Assembly (NCBI GenBank): GCA_963575745.1
Contig: CAUYUJ010020736.1
Span: forward strand, 67,501-127,500
Source of the DNA: Prorocentrum cordatum
Lineage: Eukaryota; Sar; Dinophyceae; Prorocentrales; Prorocentraceae
Direction: 5' to 3'
DNA length: 60,000 nucleotides
This document shows, piece by piece, positions 41,519 through 50,951 of the stretch; position 1 is the first letter of the stretch, and each line of letters starts with the position of its first letter. The translations under genes were made by a program, and so were the position numbers. The notes under the pieces were generated by a model. It searched no databases, had not been told where the DNA came from, and worked only from the letters and a program-made list of their open reading frames with translations.

Positions 41519-41857
41519 TTCGAAGACGAAGACGAACACTAATACGAATCCGAACAATACTTCGAAGACAACTGATAACAATACTTCGAACATTGTCGCA
41601 GTAGTAGTAGCACTTTTGATCTGAATATACATGATAGATATGCGAGCCATCACAGAGTGCTAATACCATTGAGATGAACATGATATCGGAAACGACAAAA
41701 ACAATAACCTCTCAAACATAGACGTCCAGATGTCTGCGCGGCGCCTCCAGCGCCGCCAATGGCGCGCTCCGCGCGCAGGGGACAGCGCCGATCCGAGAAG
41801 TCCGCGCGGACCTCCCAACGATGACGTGTATGCCGTTTCCTCTTCCTCTAGCCTCGA
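41201..41857. other. Unique sequence with CT run, no supported gene
   Basis: ctctctctct run at 41470-41520, followed by an AT-richer stretch with attcgaag-like repeats. No gene. Confidence 0.4.
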
Positions 41858-41996
41858 GTCGGGCCTGTCCCTCTACAGGAGGAATCTGCCTGAATACGTT
41901 AAGAAATAGTCTGGGGACGATTTCCCTACCATTCTTGCTTATTTATTTGTGTGTGTGCGTGATTTGTTTGTCTTCTTCTTCTTCTCTTGCCCGACC
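41858..41996. mobile_element. MITE of the GTCGGGC family, member 3 (degraded right end)
   Basis: The left end gtcgggcctgtccctctaca is nearly identical to member 2. The interior shares agtctggggac. The right end is reduced to ttgcccgacc after a ctt run. No target duplication found. Confidence 0.5.
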
Positions 41997-42125
41997 AAGC
42001 TGTAGCCTTCCCTCTCTCCTCCGGGCCTCTCCCGGGACTCCTCCTCTCCTCTCCCTCTCCTCTCCCTCGTCGGAGCTGGAGGAGGAGGAGGAGCTGAAGC
42101 CCATCCAGAACTCCCAGACCTCGAC

Positions 42126-42308
42126 ATGCTTGATGGGGAGGACCATGCTGCCCTCGACGCGGTCTTGGACGAGCTGGACACTGGCGGTGGTGCTGCTGCT
42201 GCTGGTGACAGCGATCGCTCAGCCAGGCGAGCCAAGGCCAAGGCGGCCGTGCGGCTGGCCGGGCAGCTGGTCGCCAAGACCATCAGCAAGAAGAAGTCGC
42301 TGGGGTAG
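42126..42308 (+). pseudogene. LINE B ORF1-like C-terminal end
   Basis: MLDGEDHAALDAVLDELDTG, then SDRSARRAKAKAAVRLAGQL and VAKTISKKKSLG before TAG. Its basic, helix-rich end lies 120 bases before the ORF2 Met. The Met used is merely the first in frame; the frame upstream runs into GGA repeats. Assignment as ORF1 rests on position only. Confidence 0.4.
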
Positions 42309-42429
42309 CGCCCTCAGCGCCCCCGGGGGCGTTTCAGGGGCCCCGTAGCCGGGCACGCTTCCTCGGAGCTCCGCGCCCCTCCTGTCCCGGCCTCGCCGGC
42401 CAGGGACGGATCGTAGAGGTGAGGAGGGC

Positions 42430-44019
42430 ATGCCTTGGCTGACGGCAGGCCGGACGGCTGCCGACCTGCACATATTTGGGGTCAGCGCCAACACGTGGAG
42501 CTCGGCCCAGGCAGCCTTGGATTGGTACGTGGCCCTCACGGAGGAGCAGGGCTGCCGGCGCTCGCCCAGGCTGTGGTGCGTCCAGGAGACGCGGCTGAAG
42601 TGCACCGAGCGGGAAGGACGCGCTCGGGAGTGGGCTGGCCGGCGCCACATGGCCATGACTTTAAGCAGGGCTGCCCCGACGGGTCCAGGCCCGCTCGAAT
42701 CTTCTGGGGGTGTGGCGGTGGGAGTCTCCCAGGCCATCGCTTCGAGCCCCCTCGAGCTCGACATGGGTGAGGCCTACCAGGGCCGCCTGGCAGGACGGGT
42801 CCTGAACATAGGCGGCATGAGGGTTGCCGCATTCTCGGTCTACCTGGAAGACAGCTCCAGGCTCGGCGATTTCAACATCGGGCTGCTGGATCTGCTGGCG
42901 GCGGAGATCCTGAAGCTGGACGTGCCGTGGGTCGTGCAGGGGGACTGGAACATCAGCGCGCAGGTGTTGGAGGACTCGCAGTGGGCCGACTCCCTCCTGG
43001 GTGTGATCGTTGTGCCCTCCGGCGCCACGTGCTGGGCCCGCAGCCCGGAGCCAGACGATTGCACCGCCACGTTCGACTTCTTCGTGGTGGCTCGGGAACT
43101 CCGGCCCCTGGTGGCGCAGGTCCGGATCATGGGAGGTGCGCCCACCTTCCCGCACAGTCCCGTGCACCTGGAGTTGGCGGGCCTGGGACAGCACACGTGT
43201 GTTCCCCAGGTGCGGCGATGCAAGGCCTACCCCACGGAGCCCTGGATAGGGCCGCGGGCCCTGCCGCCAGGTGTGGATTGGTCTTGGAGCGGCGGTTCGG
43301 CACCCCCTTCCTTGGCAGAAGGGCTCGGCGAATGGTTCACCGAGGCCGAGGTGCAGCTCGACGTCTTGCACGACGCTCAGGAGGCGAATGCACGCAGGCC
43401 TGGCCGCGCCGAGGGATACCGCCTGGTACGGGTCCCTCTCCATGATGCCTGGGACCGCGCGCTGGTGGAGCGCCTCGACGGCCGCGCACCCATGTGGAAG
43501 AGCTTCCAGCTGCTCGCAGGGAAGGCAGCCAGCTTGGCAGGACGACCTCTCGGGGCAGGAGGGCGTGCACTGCGCGCTCAGTGGCAGTGCGTCCTCCGAC
43601 GCACCATCCAGACGTTGGATTTCCAGGACTCGGGCATCACGCCGGGGCGGGCCCAGGAGCTCCTGGACCAGCTGGACGGGGTGGACGACACGATGCGCCA
43701 GCGCGCGCTGGAGGAACTTCAGACAGCGGAGGCGCAGGTGCAGGCGACCCACACGGCAGCCGCGCGGGCACGCACCTTCGCGGCGGGCGCCGTGCAGAAC
43801 GGAGGGCGAATCGCCCACTGGAGGATCAAGGGGCCGCTGCCGCCGGCCGAGGCCCTGCTCGACGCCGCCTCGGGGCCCTGCCCGCTGCCCGTCAACGGGG
43901 TCGCAGCACTGGAGGTGCTGCTGCAGGAGTGGTTGCCCAAATGGACCCGGCATGCTGGATCAGAACCTTGCAAGGGCATGGAGCTGCAGGGATTTCTTGC
44001 CGCCCATTTCCCTGCCTGA
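42430..44019 (+). CDS. LINE B endonuclease and linker (ORF2, part 1)
   Basis: AP-endonuclease (exonuclease III-like) motifs appear in order: LWCVQETRLKC (catalytic Glu), SSGGVAVGVS, VVQGDWNISAQ (G-D-W-N for the usual G-D-F-N), CTATFDFFVVA, and PHSPVHLEL near the end (His motif, S-D-H-x-P in most relatives). The long helical linker contains HWRIKGPLPPAEALLDAA. A TGA at 44017-44019 ends the frame, and coding continues one base out of phase. The domain is complete enough to have been active; the role is nicking target DNA to prime reverse transcription. Confidence 0.75.
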   Translation: MPWLTAGRTAADLHIFGVSANTWSSAQAALDWYVALTEEQGCRRSPRLWCVQETRLKCTEREGRAREWAGRRHMAMTLSRAAPTGPGPLESSGGVAVGVSQAIASSPLELDMGEAYQGRLAGRVLNIGGMRVAAFSVYLEDSSRLGDFNIGLLDLLAAEILKLDVPWVVQGDWNISAQVLEDSQWADSLLGVIVVPSGATCWARSPEPDDCTATFDFFVVARELRPLVAQVRIMGGAPTFPHSPVHLELAGLGQHTCVPQVRRCKAYPTEPWIGPRALPPGVDWSWSGGSAPPSLAEGLGEWFTEAEVQLDVLHDAQEANARRPGRAEGYRLVRVPLHDAWDRALVERLDGRAPMWKSFQLLAGKAASLAGRPLGAGGRALRAQWQCVLRRTIQTLDFQDSGITPGRAQELLDQLDGVDDTMRQRALEELQTAEAQVQATHTAAARARTFAAGAVQNGGRIAHWRIKGPLPPAEALLDAASGPCPLPVNGVAALEVLLQEWLPKWTRHAGSEPCKGMELQGFLAAHFPA

Positions 44020-44446
44020 GGTCCTGCACGTGTGCCGACGCTACAAGCCCAAGGCGGGCCTGGCCTGGGACAAGTTCCACCCGCGCTGGATCCTCGATCT
44101 GCCGTTGGAGACCCAGCAGCGCTTGGTGGACTTGCTCAACCACTTCGAAGCGCAGCCAGAGCAGACCGTCGGCATGGCCGACACGCTAGTGAACAGCATC
44201 GTGTTCCTTGGGAAACCTGACGGGGGCGTCCGGCCAATTGGGCTGCTGCCACTGCTGTTCAATATCTACAGCCGGGTGCGGCAGCCGCTGTGCAGGGCCT
44301 GGGAGCAGGCGCGCCCGTGCAGCGCCTTCTGGGGTGGCGGCTCGAAGCCCTGCGAGCGCGCGGGATGGGTGCACAACATGTTGCAGCGATACGCGCGGGC
44401 CACGGGCATGTCGGCAGCCACCGCATTGATCGACATCCGCAAGTTC
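44000..44446 (+). pseudogene. LINE B reverse transcriptase N-terminus to motif A
   Basis: In the +1 frame: SLPEVLHVCRRYKPKAGLAW, DKFHPRWILDLPLETQQRLV, VFLGKPDGGVRPIGLLPLLF (RT motif 1 signature), AFWGGGSKPCERAGWVHNML, then ATALIDIRKF (44423-44446, motif A with Asp in LIDI). The palm stops here, at the start of CCTCCTCCG repeats. Confidence 0.75.
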
Positions 44447-44820
44447 CTCCTCCGCCTCCTCCTTTTTCCTTGACGCGCTGCCAACGTGTCAAATTGCTGG
44501 GCGTTCGCCGGCAGGCAGGCGAACACCTCCTCCGCCTCCTCCTTCTCCTACTCTGCATCCTCCTCTTCCTCCTCCTCCTCCTCCGCCTGTTCCTCCTCCT
44601 CCTCCTCCTCCTCCATTTTCCTTGACGCGGCGCCAGCGTGTCAAATTGCTGGGCGTTCGCCGGGAGCCATGGTTGGCAGGCCGTGCGTCCATTCCAACCT
44701 CGTCGACGACCTTCTCCTCCTCCGTCTCCTCCTCCTCCTCCTCCTCCTCCTCCTCCTCCTCTTCCTCCTCCTCCTCTGCCTCGTCCTCTGCATCCTCCTC
44801 CTCCTCTTCCTCCTCCCCGA
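44447..44820. repeat. CCT-rich block replacing the LINE B RT core, with duplicated 50-mer
   Basis: Two copies of a ~52-bp unit starting ttccttgacgcg and containing gtgtcaaattgctgggcgtt cgccgg (about 44467-44519 and 44618-44671) are separated and followed by cctcctcc tracts. The first introduces a TGA at 44471-44473. Copy 1 ends in gttcgcc ggcaggca ggcgaac, a 7-bp inverted repeat. RT motifs B and C should lie here but do not. Confidence 0.8.
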
Positions 44821-47194
44821 GAAGAAGCTCGCGTACCTCGTCTCGGACGCGGGGGTCGAGGCTGCCCTCGCGCCGCGCTGGGCGCTTGGCCCCGCGGCCA
44901 AGGTGCAGCATGCGCGGAACCTTGGGACCGACGCCAACGACGGGAGCCGCCGCCGAGTCAGCATCTGCGCCGAAAGGCAGGCCACGGCGCGGGCGCAGGC
45001 AGTCCGACTTTGGAGTTTCCGCAGCGGGGACGGGCCTGTTCACGGCATCCAGCGCGGCGGGCCTACCGCCAAAGCCACGTGGGGTACCACCGTGACTGGG
45101 CTGGCCCCCACGGTCTTGCACCAGCTCCGGGTGCAGGTTGCACGCAGCTTTGGGCCTGTGGCCAGGGGCGCCTCGGTCGGACTTCGGCTCGCCTCCTTCG
45201 GGCGCCTCTTAAGCACGGATCCGTTGGCCATCAACGCGGGGGCTGTGGCGCAGCAGTGGGCTCGCGCTGTCTGGGAGGGCTTGCCGCCGCGCGGAGTCCT
45301 CCGAGCGTGCCTGACAGACGCCGCAGCGCGCTTGGGCCACCTCCGGCACCCGTGGTCGCAGGCAATCTCCCCCGCGGACGTGGCGCTGCTGACGCTGGGT
45401 CGGTGCGGCTGGCGCTTCGAGGACGAGGCCGTTTTGGTCACCGACGCGGGCGCCCGCTTGGACCTGGTGCGCACGGCCCCATGTCTGGTTGCCCGTCTCG
45501 CCCAAGACGCCGCTTGGCGTGCTTCGGATTGCATGGCACTGGCGTGCGAGGCCAAGGAGGTGCGTGACGACCACCGCTGGGTGCAGCCGATCAGCTGGCT
45601 GGCCCTGCGGCCGCTGCTGTGGGGATCGGCACGCAGTTGGACAAAGCGGCAGCAGAATTCCCTCCGGGCCCTTGTGGACAACACGCATTGGTGCCAGGAG
45701 CGGCTCCGGCGCCATGGCCTCGCAGCGTGCGGGCTGTGCAAGCTGTGCCGGGCTAAGGCTGGCACGATCTTCCACAGAGTGTACGAGTGCGATGCCCATG
45801 CCAGCCGCAGGCGGACCGCAGCATCCCCATTTCTGGTGGCGAGGGCCCGGCGGGCGCAGCGCGAGGGGCCCTTGTTTGCTGAGCGATTCGCGCGCGGGAT
45901 CTTCCCGGACCCCCAGCACCTCTGGAGCGACATCGGCTGCCAGGAGTTCGAGATCCATTGGTGGAATCGGCCCAGCTCGGGCCGCCTCGGGGGCATGCTG
46001 TTCACTGACGGCTCCGCCTTCGCAGGGCGCCTCCCGGGCATCAGCCGGGCTGGGTGGGCAGTTGTTCAGTGCAACCGCTGGGGCGTACCTGAGGCTGCTG
46101 CGTATGGGCCGGTGCCGCTGGCCATGTGCCCCAGGCAGCTCAGCCGCGACGGCGAGGATTTCGCCATCTTCGCGCTCCCGCTGGTTGCACTGGGGCACCT
46201 CGACCTCTTCGTTGACTGTGCTGGGACCGTGGCCGCTCTCAGGCGCGGGCCAGGGGACTCCTCAGGGGACGAGCGGGCACACCTGTGGGGCCCATTCTGG
46301 GGTTCCTTCGGGCTCGGGGACTTCACAGTCACGAAAGTCCTCGCTCACGCCACGCACGCCGACGTCGCTGCGGGGAGGACAACCCACTGGGAGCGCGCCG
46401 GCAACGCGGCCGCCGACACGTGGGCCAAGCACGGGGCAGAGTGCCACAGCATGCCCGCGGAGGCTGAGGAGCTCACGCTAACGCTGTACGACATCGCCCA
46501 GGAGGCCGCGCGCTGGTCAGGGGAGCTCCACGCGGTCCTGGCCGACGAGGGCACCAAGGACTGCGATGGCTTGGAGGCCCGGCCGCAGGGGCAGCCAGAG
46601 GGCGGCGCCGAGGTGGAGCTGGTCGTCGGCGACGGCCCTAGCACCGCGCACGCCGAAGCCAGCGGTGGGCCCGCGGCTGTCGACGGCGGCGGTGTCAGAG
46701 GGGCGGCACGCAAAGGATCCGGAGCGGCTTCGCATCAGCTCCGGGCTGCCGAGGCCACCGCTCCGGGCCGCCCGCCCCAGACCCTGGTGGCGTGCCTGAG
46801 GTGCGGAGCCTATGGCACGAGATACGCCCGCAACCTGGCAGGCACGTGCCACGGGGCAACCACAACCACGCTCCAGAGCCAGAGAGCCCGCCTGGCTGAC
46901 GGCCGGCACCCGGGGCATCGGCAGTGCCGAACGTGGGTGCTCTCCACGCTGCGGGAGCCAACTTCGGCGGACCTCGCCGCGTGCCTGGGGCCAGACTTCG
47001 GCCGCGCACCAGTGGCAGGGCCCACGGTCGGACCCCAGATGGGGAGGGGGGCGCCCAGGCGCATGCTGACCAGGGTTGAGATCTTGGCAGCATACGGCTT
47101 GAACGAGGAAGACGTGGAGGCGGCCGTCAATCGCTGGCGCCAGCGGCGGCGCGCCAGGGCCACGGAGGAGGACGATTCCGACATCGAGGAGTAG
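44821..47194 (+). CDS. LINE B RT thumb, zinc region, RNase H and C-terminal knuckle
   Basis: Begins KKLAYLVSDAGVEAAL, then NLGTDANDGSRRRVSICAER (thumb signature shared with LINE A and C). CGLCKLCRAKAGTIFHRVYE-C (45728-45790) is the C-x2-C...H...C motif typical of the region after RT. RNase H follows: MLFTDGSAFAG (Asp, 45994), DGEDFAIFALPL (Glu), LFVDCAGTVAALRR (Asp), GNAAADTWAKHG (final Asp). The C-terminus has LVACLRCGAYGTRYARNLAG-TC and ends EEDDSDIEE-stop at 47194. About 790 residues remain open without a frameshift, in contrast to the destroyed palm. Confidence 0.75.
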
Positions 47195-47299
47195 GTGAGG
47201 CTACGCGCGGGGGCTAGCCTCTCAGCGGCTCCGGCGGGGGCGCCGAGCCTGTCTTTTTCCTGTCGTTTGCTTCCCTTGCGGATTTCCATTCCATTCCAT

Positions 47300-47475
47300 T
47301 CCTCCTCTTCCTCCTCCTCCTCCTCCGCCTCCTCCTCCTGCGCCTGTTCCTCCTCCTCCTCCTCCTCCTCGTCCTCCTCCTCCTCCTCCTCCTCCTCCTC
47401 CTTCTCCTTCTTCTAATTATTATTATTATTCTCCTCCGCCTCCTCCTCCTTTTCCTCCTCCTCCTCCTCTTCCAG
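47300..47475. repeat. CTC/CTT microsatellite downstream of LINE B
   Basis: cctcctcctcctcc with a central attattattatt run at 47416-47431. Confidence 0.9.
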
Positions 47476-47860
47476 ACATTCGACAATGTAATTTTGTCAG
47501 TGCGCTTGCTTCCGCCGCCCTCTTGCTGCCCTGAAATCCATCCGCTGCACTTTTTCACACTGGGCGTCTTTTCTACATTTGTCGAACCCCGGGACCATCA
47601 CATATTGATCAGGCTGGACAGATGTAGCAGAAACATGATATCGAGCGCTCAGGTCGTCATGTTTGGCGATGTTACGAGCGGCGCCTTAGCTCCCCCCGGC
47701 CCCAGGAAGGTGCGCGGACGAGGGGGGGGGGGGGCCAGGGAGGAGGAGGAGAAGGAGGAGGAGGAGGAGGCGGAGGAGGGCACAGGTCCGCACAGCGGGG
47801 CGCGCGAACGGCACGGCGCACTCCGCGCGGCGGCTGGCACGTCCCTCCTCCGAGGCTCCC
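47476..47860. other. Unique sequence and GGA tract, no supported gene
   Basis: GGA tract at 47738-47780. No gene recognised. Confidence 0.4.
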
Positions 47861-47861
47861 T

Positions 47862-48010
47862 CCTCCTCCTCCTCCTCCTCCTCCTCCTCCTCCTCCTCCT
47901 CCTGCTCCTCCTCCTCCTTCTCCTCCTCCTCCTCCTCCTCTCATTCCTCGTCCTCGTCCTCGCCCTCGCCCTTGTTCTCCTCCTCCCCCCCACTCTCCTC
48001 GCCTCCTGGG
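47862..48010. repeat. CTC microsatellite ending in a duplicated 85-bp block (copy 1)
   Basis: From about 47935 the block ctcattcctcgtcctcgtcc ... gggcggcgcatt is nearly identical to 48483-48564. Confidence 0.85.
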
Positions 48011-48241
48011 CGGCGCATTGAGGGGCAACGATAGGGGGGGACTGGCATAGGGAGGACTGCATCGACCTGGAATCGGCGATACATCGCCGATAGATCGGCA
48101 ATGGGCCCCCGATAGTGAATCCACACCTTCCTGTGCAGGCTGGGGCCATCGGGCCCCTATCGGCGATCATTGGGCGATTGGGGGTCGACGCATCCCCCCC
48201 TGTGCCCATCCCCCCCTATCGTTGCCCCCGGACAATGGCGG
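48011..48241. mobile_element. Fold-back element, ~47-bp terminal inverted repeats
   Basis: The left arm aggggcaacgataggggggg actggcatagg...tgcatcgacc (48021-48067) pairs with 48183-48229. Inner portions (atcggcaatgggcccccgat and atcgggcccctatcggcgat) continue the symmetry, so most of the 230 bases can fold into one hairpin. It has no ORF. It starts exactly where the duplicated CTC-linked block ends. Confidence 0.75.
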
Positions 48242-48399
48242 AGAGCAGTACGCGGACAAAGGCCCCGGGACATTGGAAAGGTGGTGCTACCAGACCTGGC
48301 CTCTTGACAGGGCCACGGCGCGGGTAAGAATCGTGCCCGTAGGGGGTGGGAAGTCGGTGGCGACGGCCGCGGCAACTTGCGAAGAGAGACGACACGAGA

Positions 48400-48565
48400 T
48401 CCCCACCCTCCACCTCCTCCCCCTCCTCCTCCCCCTCCTCCTCCTCCTCCTCCTCCTCTTCCTCCTCCTCCTCCTCCTCCTCCTCTCATTCCTCGTCCTC
48501 GTCCTCGCCCTCGCCCTTGTTCTCCTCCTCCCCCCCAACCTCCTCGCCTCCTGGGCGGCGCATTT
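48400..48565. repeat. CTC microsatellite ending in the duplicated block (copy 2)
   Basis: Same ctcattcctcgtcctcgtcc ... gggcggcgcatt block as 47935-48019, with two or three substitutions, again following a CTC tract. After gcatt the two copies diverge. Confidence 0.85.
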
Positions 48566-48746
48566 TCGGCCACGGCCGCGCCCGCGCCAGAGCCGCGCTC
48601 GCTCGAGATCGCCGTGCGCCCGTGGCTGAGGAATGGACTTGCTGCACACCCAGCCTTCTTGATCACTCTCCAAGCATCGACCAGAACCCACTTTCAATGA
48701 TTCGCGACAGCGCCCGTGACCGGCCCCGCCCCCCCTGGTCACGTCA

Positions 48747-48825
48747 CGTCACGAACCGCGCCAGCGCCGTCTGGGAATTGTCAAGTCTGAGGCATTCCTA
48801 GACGGCGCCAGCGCCAATCGTGACG
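48747..48825. mobile_element. Short fold-back element (32-bp arms)
   Basis: cgtcacgaaccgcgccagcg ccgtctgggaat (48747-48778) pairs imperfectly with 48794-48825 across a 15-nt loop. gccgtctgggaat and attcctagacggc are the best-matched part. C-rich sequence flanks both sides. Confidence 0.65.
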
Positions 48826-48829
48826 CGGC

Positions 48830-49385
48830 CGCCCCCCTCCCCCACTCCCCCCTCGTCACGCCCGTTATCGCCAGGGGATAAAAAACGGTATTCTATGGCT
48901 CGCTAGAACCTTTCGATGGTTGCACATAGGTAGATAGTGCTCTGGCGCGCGCCCAGTGCTGGGAGGCCCATGCACAGGAGCTGTCGTTGCTACTTTCAGG
49001 ATGGCGAAACTGCTCCATGCCCGAACGTTGAAGGGGTCTCTGGGTGCCTCGGAAACCTGTTGCGTGTCCCCAGAAGCACGCTAAGATGAACACTATCTGC
49101 TCGCTGAAATTGTTGCTTGCTGCAGATCGCATCGTTACATTGTGATCGCTCGGTCGATCTCCAAGCGGATAGAGAGGGCATGTGATGATCCTCCTGGTCT
49201 GCTATGGGAGCCTGGCCCAGTTGTAGCGACGTAAGCCATTCTGGCTGACAAAGCAAAGCAACGGGCGAAGGACGAGCAGGTCAAGGCAGCAGTAATTGGT
49301 AGTCCCATCGACGCACGCCAGACCGCGCTGACCCACACACGGTCACGGTCAAGAGGCGTCTGGTTGTCCAGCCTGTCCAAATCTC
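48830..49385. other. Unique sequence, no supported gene
   Basis: Contains cgtcacgcccgttatcgcc at 48853-48871, a motif shared with 17508-17527. Otherwise featureless. Confidence 0.4.
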
Positions 49386-49390
49386 TACTG

Positions 49391-49617
49391 CTGGGCCAAT
49401 GTAGAAGAAGAGAAACGGCATAAACACAAACTTGTGGCGCTCTGCGCGAATTTCTTGGATCTGCGGTGGGCCCCCCCTCCCTGGCGCGCGGAGCGCGCCA
49501 GGGGCGGCGCTGGAGGCGCCGCTGGTGGGGCCTAGCGCGGATCCAAGAAACCCGCGCGGAGCGCCAAAAGTTTATGTTTATGGCGGTTCTTCTTCTTCTT
49601 CTTCGATGCTGGGCCAG
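49391..49617. mobile_element. Fold-back element with ~85-bp arms and flanking direct repeats
   Basis: The left arm, from gaagaagagaaacggcataa through cttgtggcgctctgcgcgaa to ttcttggatc, mirrors the right arm (ggatccaagaaacccgcgcg gagcgccaaaagtttatgtt tatggcggttcttcttc). The interior holds further dyads (ggcgcgcggagcgcgcc, ggcgctggaggcgcc). gctgggccaatgt precedes the left arm and gctgggccagtgt follows the right arm, possibly a 13-bp target duplication with one mismatch. Non-coding. Confidence 0.7.
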
Positions 49618-49627
49618 TGTTTTCTGC

Positions 49628-49735
49628 TTCAGATGATCCCGATGCGGTTCGCCACGTCCAGGGCGTCGTAGTCGGCGGTCAGGTGGACGTAGGCCTCGTC
49701 GCGCCACGCGCGGCGAAGCCAAGCCATAGACGGAG
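49628..49735 (-). CDS. Possible terminal exon interrupted nearby by a fold-back element
   Basis: A minus-strand frame reads MAWLRRAWRDEAYVHLTADY then DALDVANRIGII and TGA. Its protein-like composition suggests the end of a gene. Longer minus-strand frames (49135-50100) overlap in another phase. Start and exon structure unknown. Confidence 0.25.
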
Positions 49736-50595
49736 CACACCCTGCGTTGCAGGAAGTACCGAGCCTGCCTCCCAGCCACGACGATAACACATTTGTGCGC
49801 TATATGGCTCCCTCCGTTCTTAAGGACCAGATCCCAGAGATAATTTCGAGCACCCAAAGAAATATCGCAACAACGTCGAACGAGTATCGCCTCCCAGGGC
49901 CCGACACGTGAAAACCCTCCAGTTTCGGTACGTTCCTGGTGCCCGATTTTCTTCTGGTGATCAAGGCTAGAGTAGGTTGGAACATCACGACTTGCGGGTT
50001 CCCTTCGCCGTGCTACTGGGATATCCCAACAAAAACGCCGCCATGCTGCATCTACCAGAGCTTCTTCCGCAAAGATCTGCCGCGGTCGATTCCTGGCCAC
50101 GGTACGAGCCGTGGAGATTCGCCACCGAGCCGCGAGACGCCGAGTGGAGTGTCCTCGGTCCCCTGGAGCTCCCTGCTGTTGACACTGCAGACGCTTCCCT
50201 CGAGGGACCCAGTCCCCCTATTGCCAGATCTCCCTGGGAAACCAGCAAATCCCGATACCGCCACTCCCTGGACATCTCTCGGGATGCGTTCTGATCAAGA
50301 TTTCGCAGCGAATCCACCGTGGCGACGAGGGCCTCCCGGGGGAGGCCTCAAAGGCGGTAGCGGCATCGGTGTCGCTTCCTCCTCTGAACTCTCGGGGTTC
50401 GCCGCGTGACTGTTCCGGGCGCCTCGGGAGCGTAGCTTGGGACGTTTATCTCTAGCGTGCCCTAAGATGGTCTCCAAGTTGGTCCTGGAGCCCTCTCGGG
50501 AGCCCTGGGGCCAGCGCAAGAAGCCCAAATCAATGACAAATCCACGAGGTGCTTCCGCTGTTGTCGCGGACTTGCCTTTTCGGTCTTGAGGGCGT
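49736..50595. other. Unique sequence, coding status unclear
   Basis: Both strands are open for ~100 codons around 49980-50315. Neither frame shows a known motif, and I cannot choose a strand. Confidence 0.3.
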
Positions 50596-50599
50596 CCAA

Positions 50600-50833
50600 G
50601 ACGGCCCAGGAGGCCTCCCAGGAGATCCGTGAGAGGGACCAAAGAGGGCCTCAAAGAGGGGCCCAAGAGGGGCTCGATTGGCGCCCAAGTGGGGCCCAAA
50701 GAGGGGCCCAAGACAAAGAACTCAAGCTGACATTTGGGGCCCTCTACCCCAAGGTGGCCCCCGAGACCGCCAGGCCCCCTAAGAGGCTCCCGAGAGGCCA
50801 CCAAGAGGCCCCCAAGAGGCCTCCTGGATGGCT
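50600..50833. repeat. GGCCCCAAGAGG-type degenerate repeat island 3
   Basis: caagagggcctcaaagaggg, gcccaagaggggctcgattg and ccaagaggcccccaagaggc phrases. It is the reverse complement of the island 1/2 orientation. LINE C inserted into it: the same repeat type resumes beyond 58010. Confidence 0.8.
50821..50833. repeat. Target-site duplication of LINE C, 3' copy
   Basis: cctcctggatggc, directly followed (+ strand) by T8, the complement of the LINE C A-tail. Identical to 57997-58009. Confidence 0.85.
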
Positions 50834-50871
50834 TTTTTTTGAGCTCAACGCCCGCACAGCCTCACCTGTCA

Positions 50872-50898
50872 GCAGCGACGGCTGGGAAATCGCTGCTG
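50872..50898 (-). other. Stem-loop in LINE C 3' UTR
   Basis: agcagcga (50872-50879) and tcgctgct (50891-50898) form a perfect 8-bp stem with an 11-nt loop, about 30 bases before the A-tail. In other LINEs a 3' stem-loop is the RT recognition site; that role here is inference. Confidence 0.5.
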
Positions 50899-50951
50899 CG
50901 TCCTCCATGCCACTGAGGCAAGGAGGTGAGCCAAAGGGTGGCAGGATAAAA

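Larger units (their letters stand above)
42060..47260 (+). mobile_element. LINE B: non-LTR element with replaced RT core
   Basis: Order is: end of an ORF1-like frame, APE-type endonuclease, linker, RT start to motif A, a 370-bp CCT-rich insertion/replacement, RT thumb, zinc-binding region, RNase H, C-terminal Cys knuckle. RT motifs B and C are absent, so it cannot be autonomous. One further +1 frameshift lies near 44000. No SL, A-tail or target duplication was identified. The 3' flank contains ccattccattccattcc. Confidence 0.8.

Noticed and set aside
41821-42348. ORF with a hydrophobic stretch resembling a signal peptide or membrane segment
   Set aside because: The hydrophobic part is translated MITE interior and CTT/CTC repeats; the overlapping LINE B frame is more plausible.
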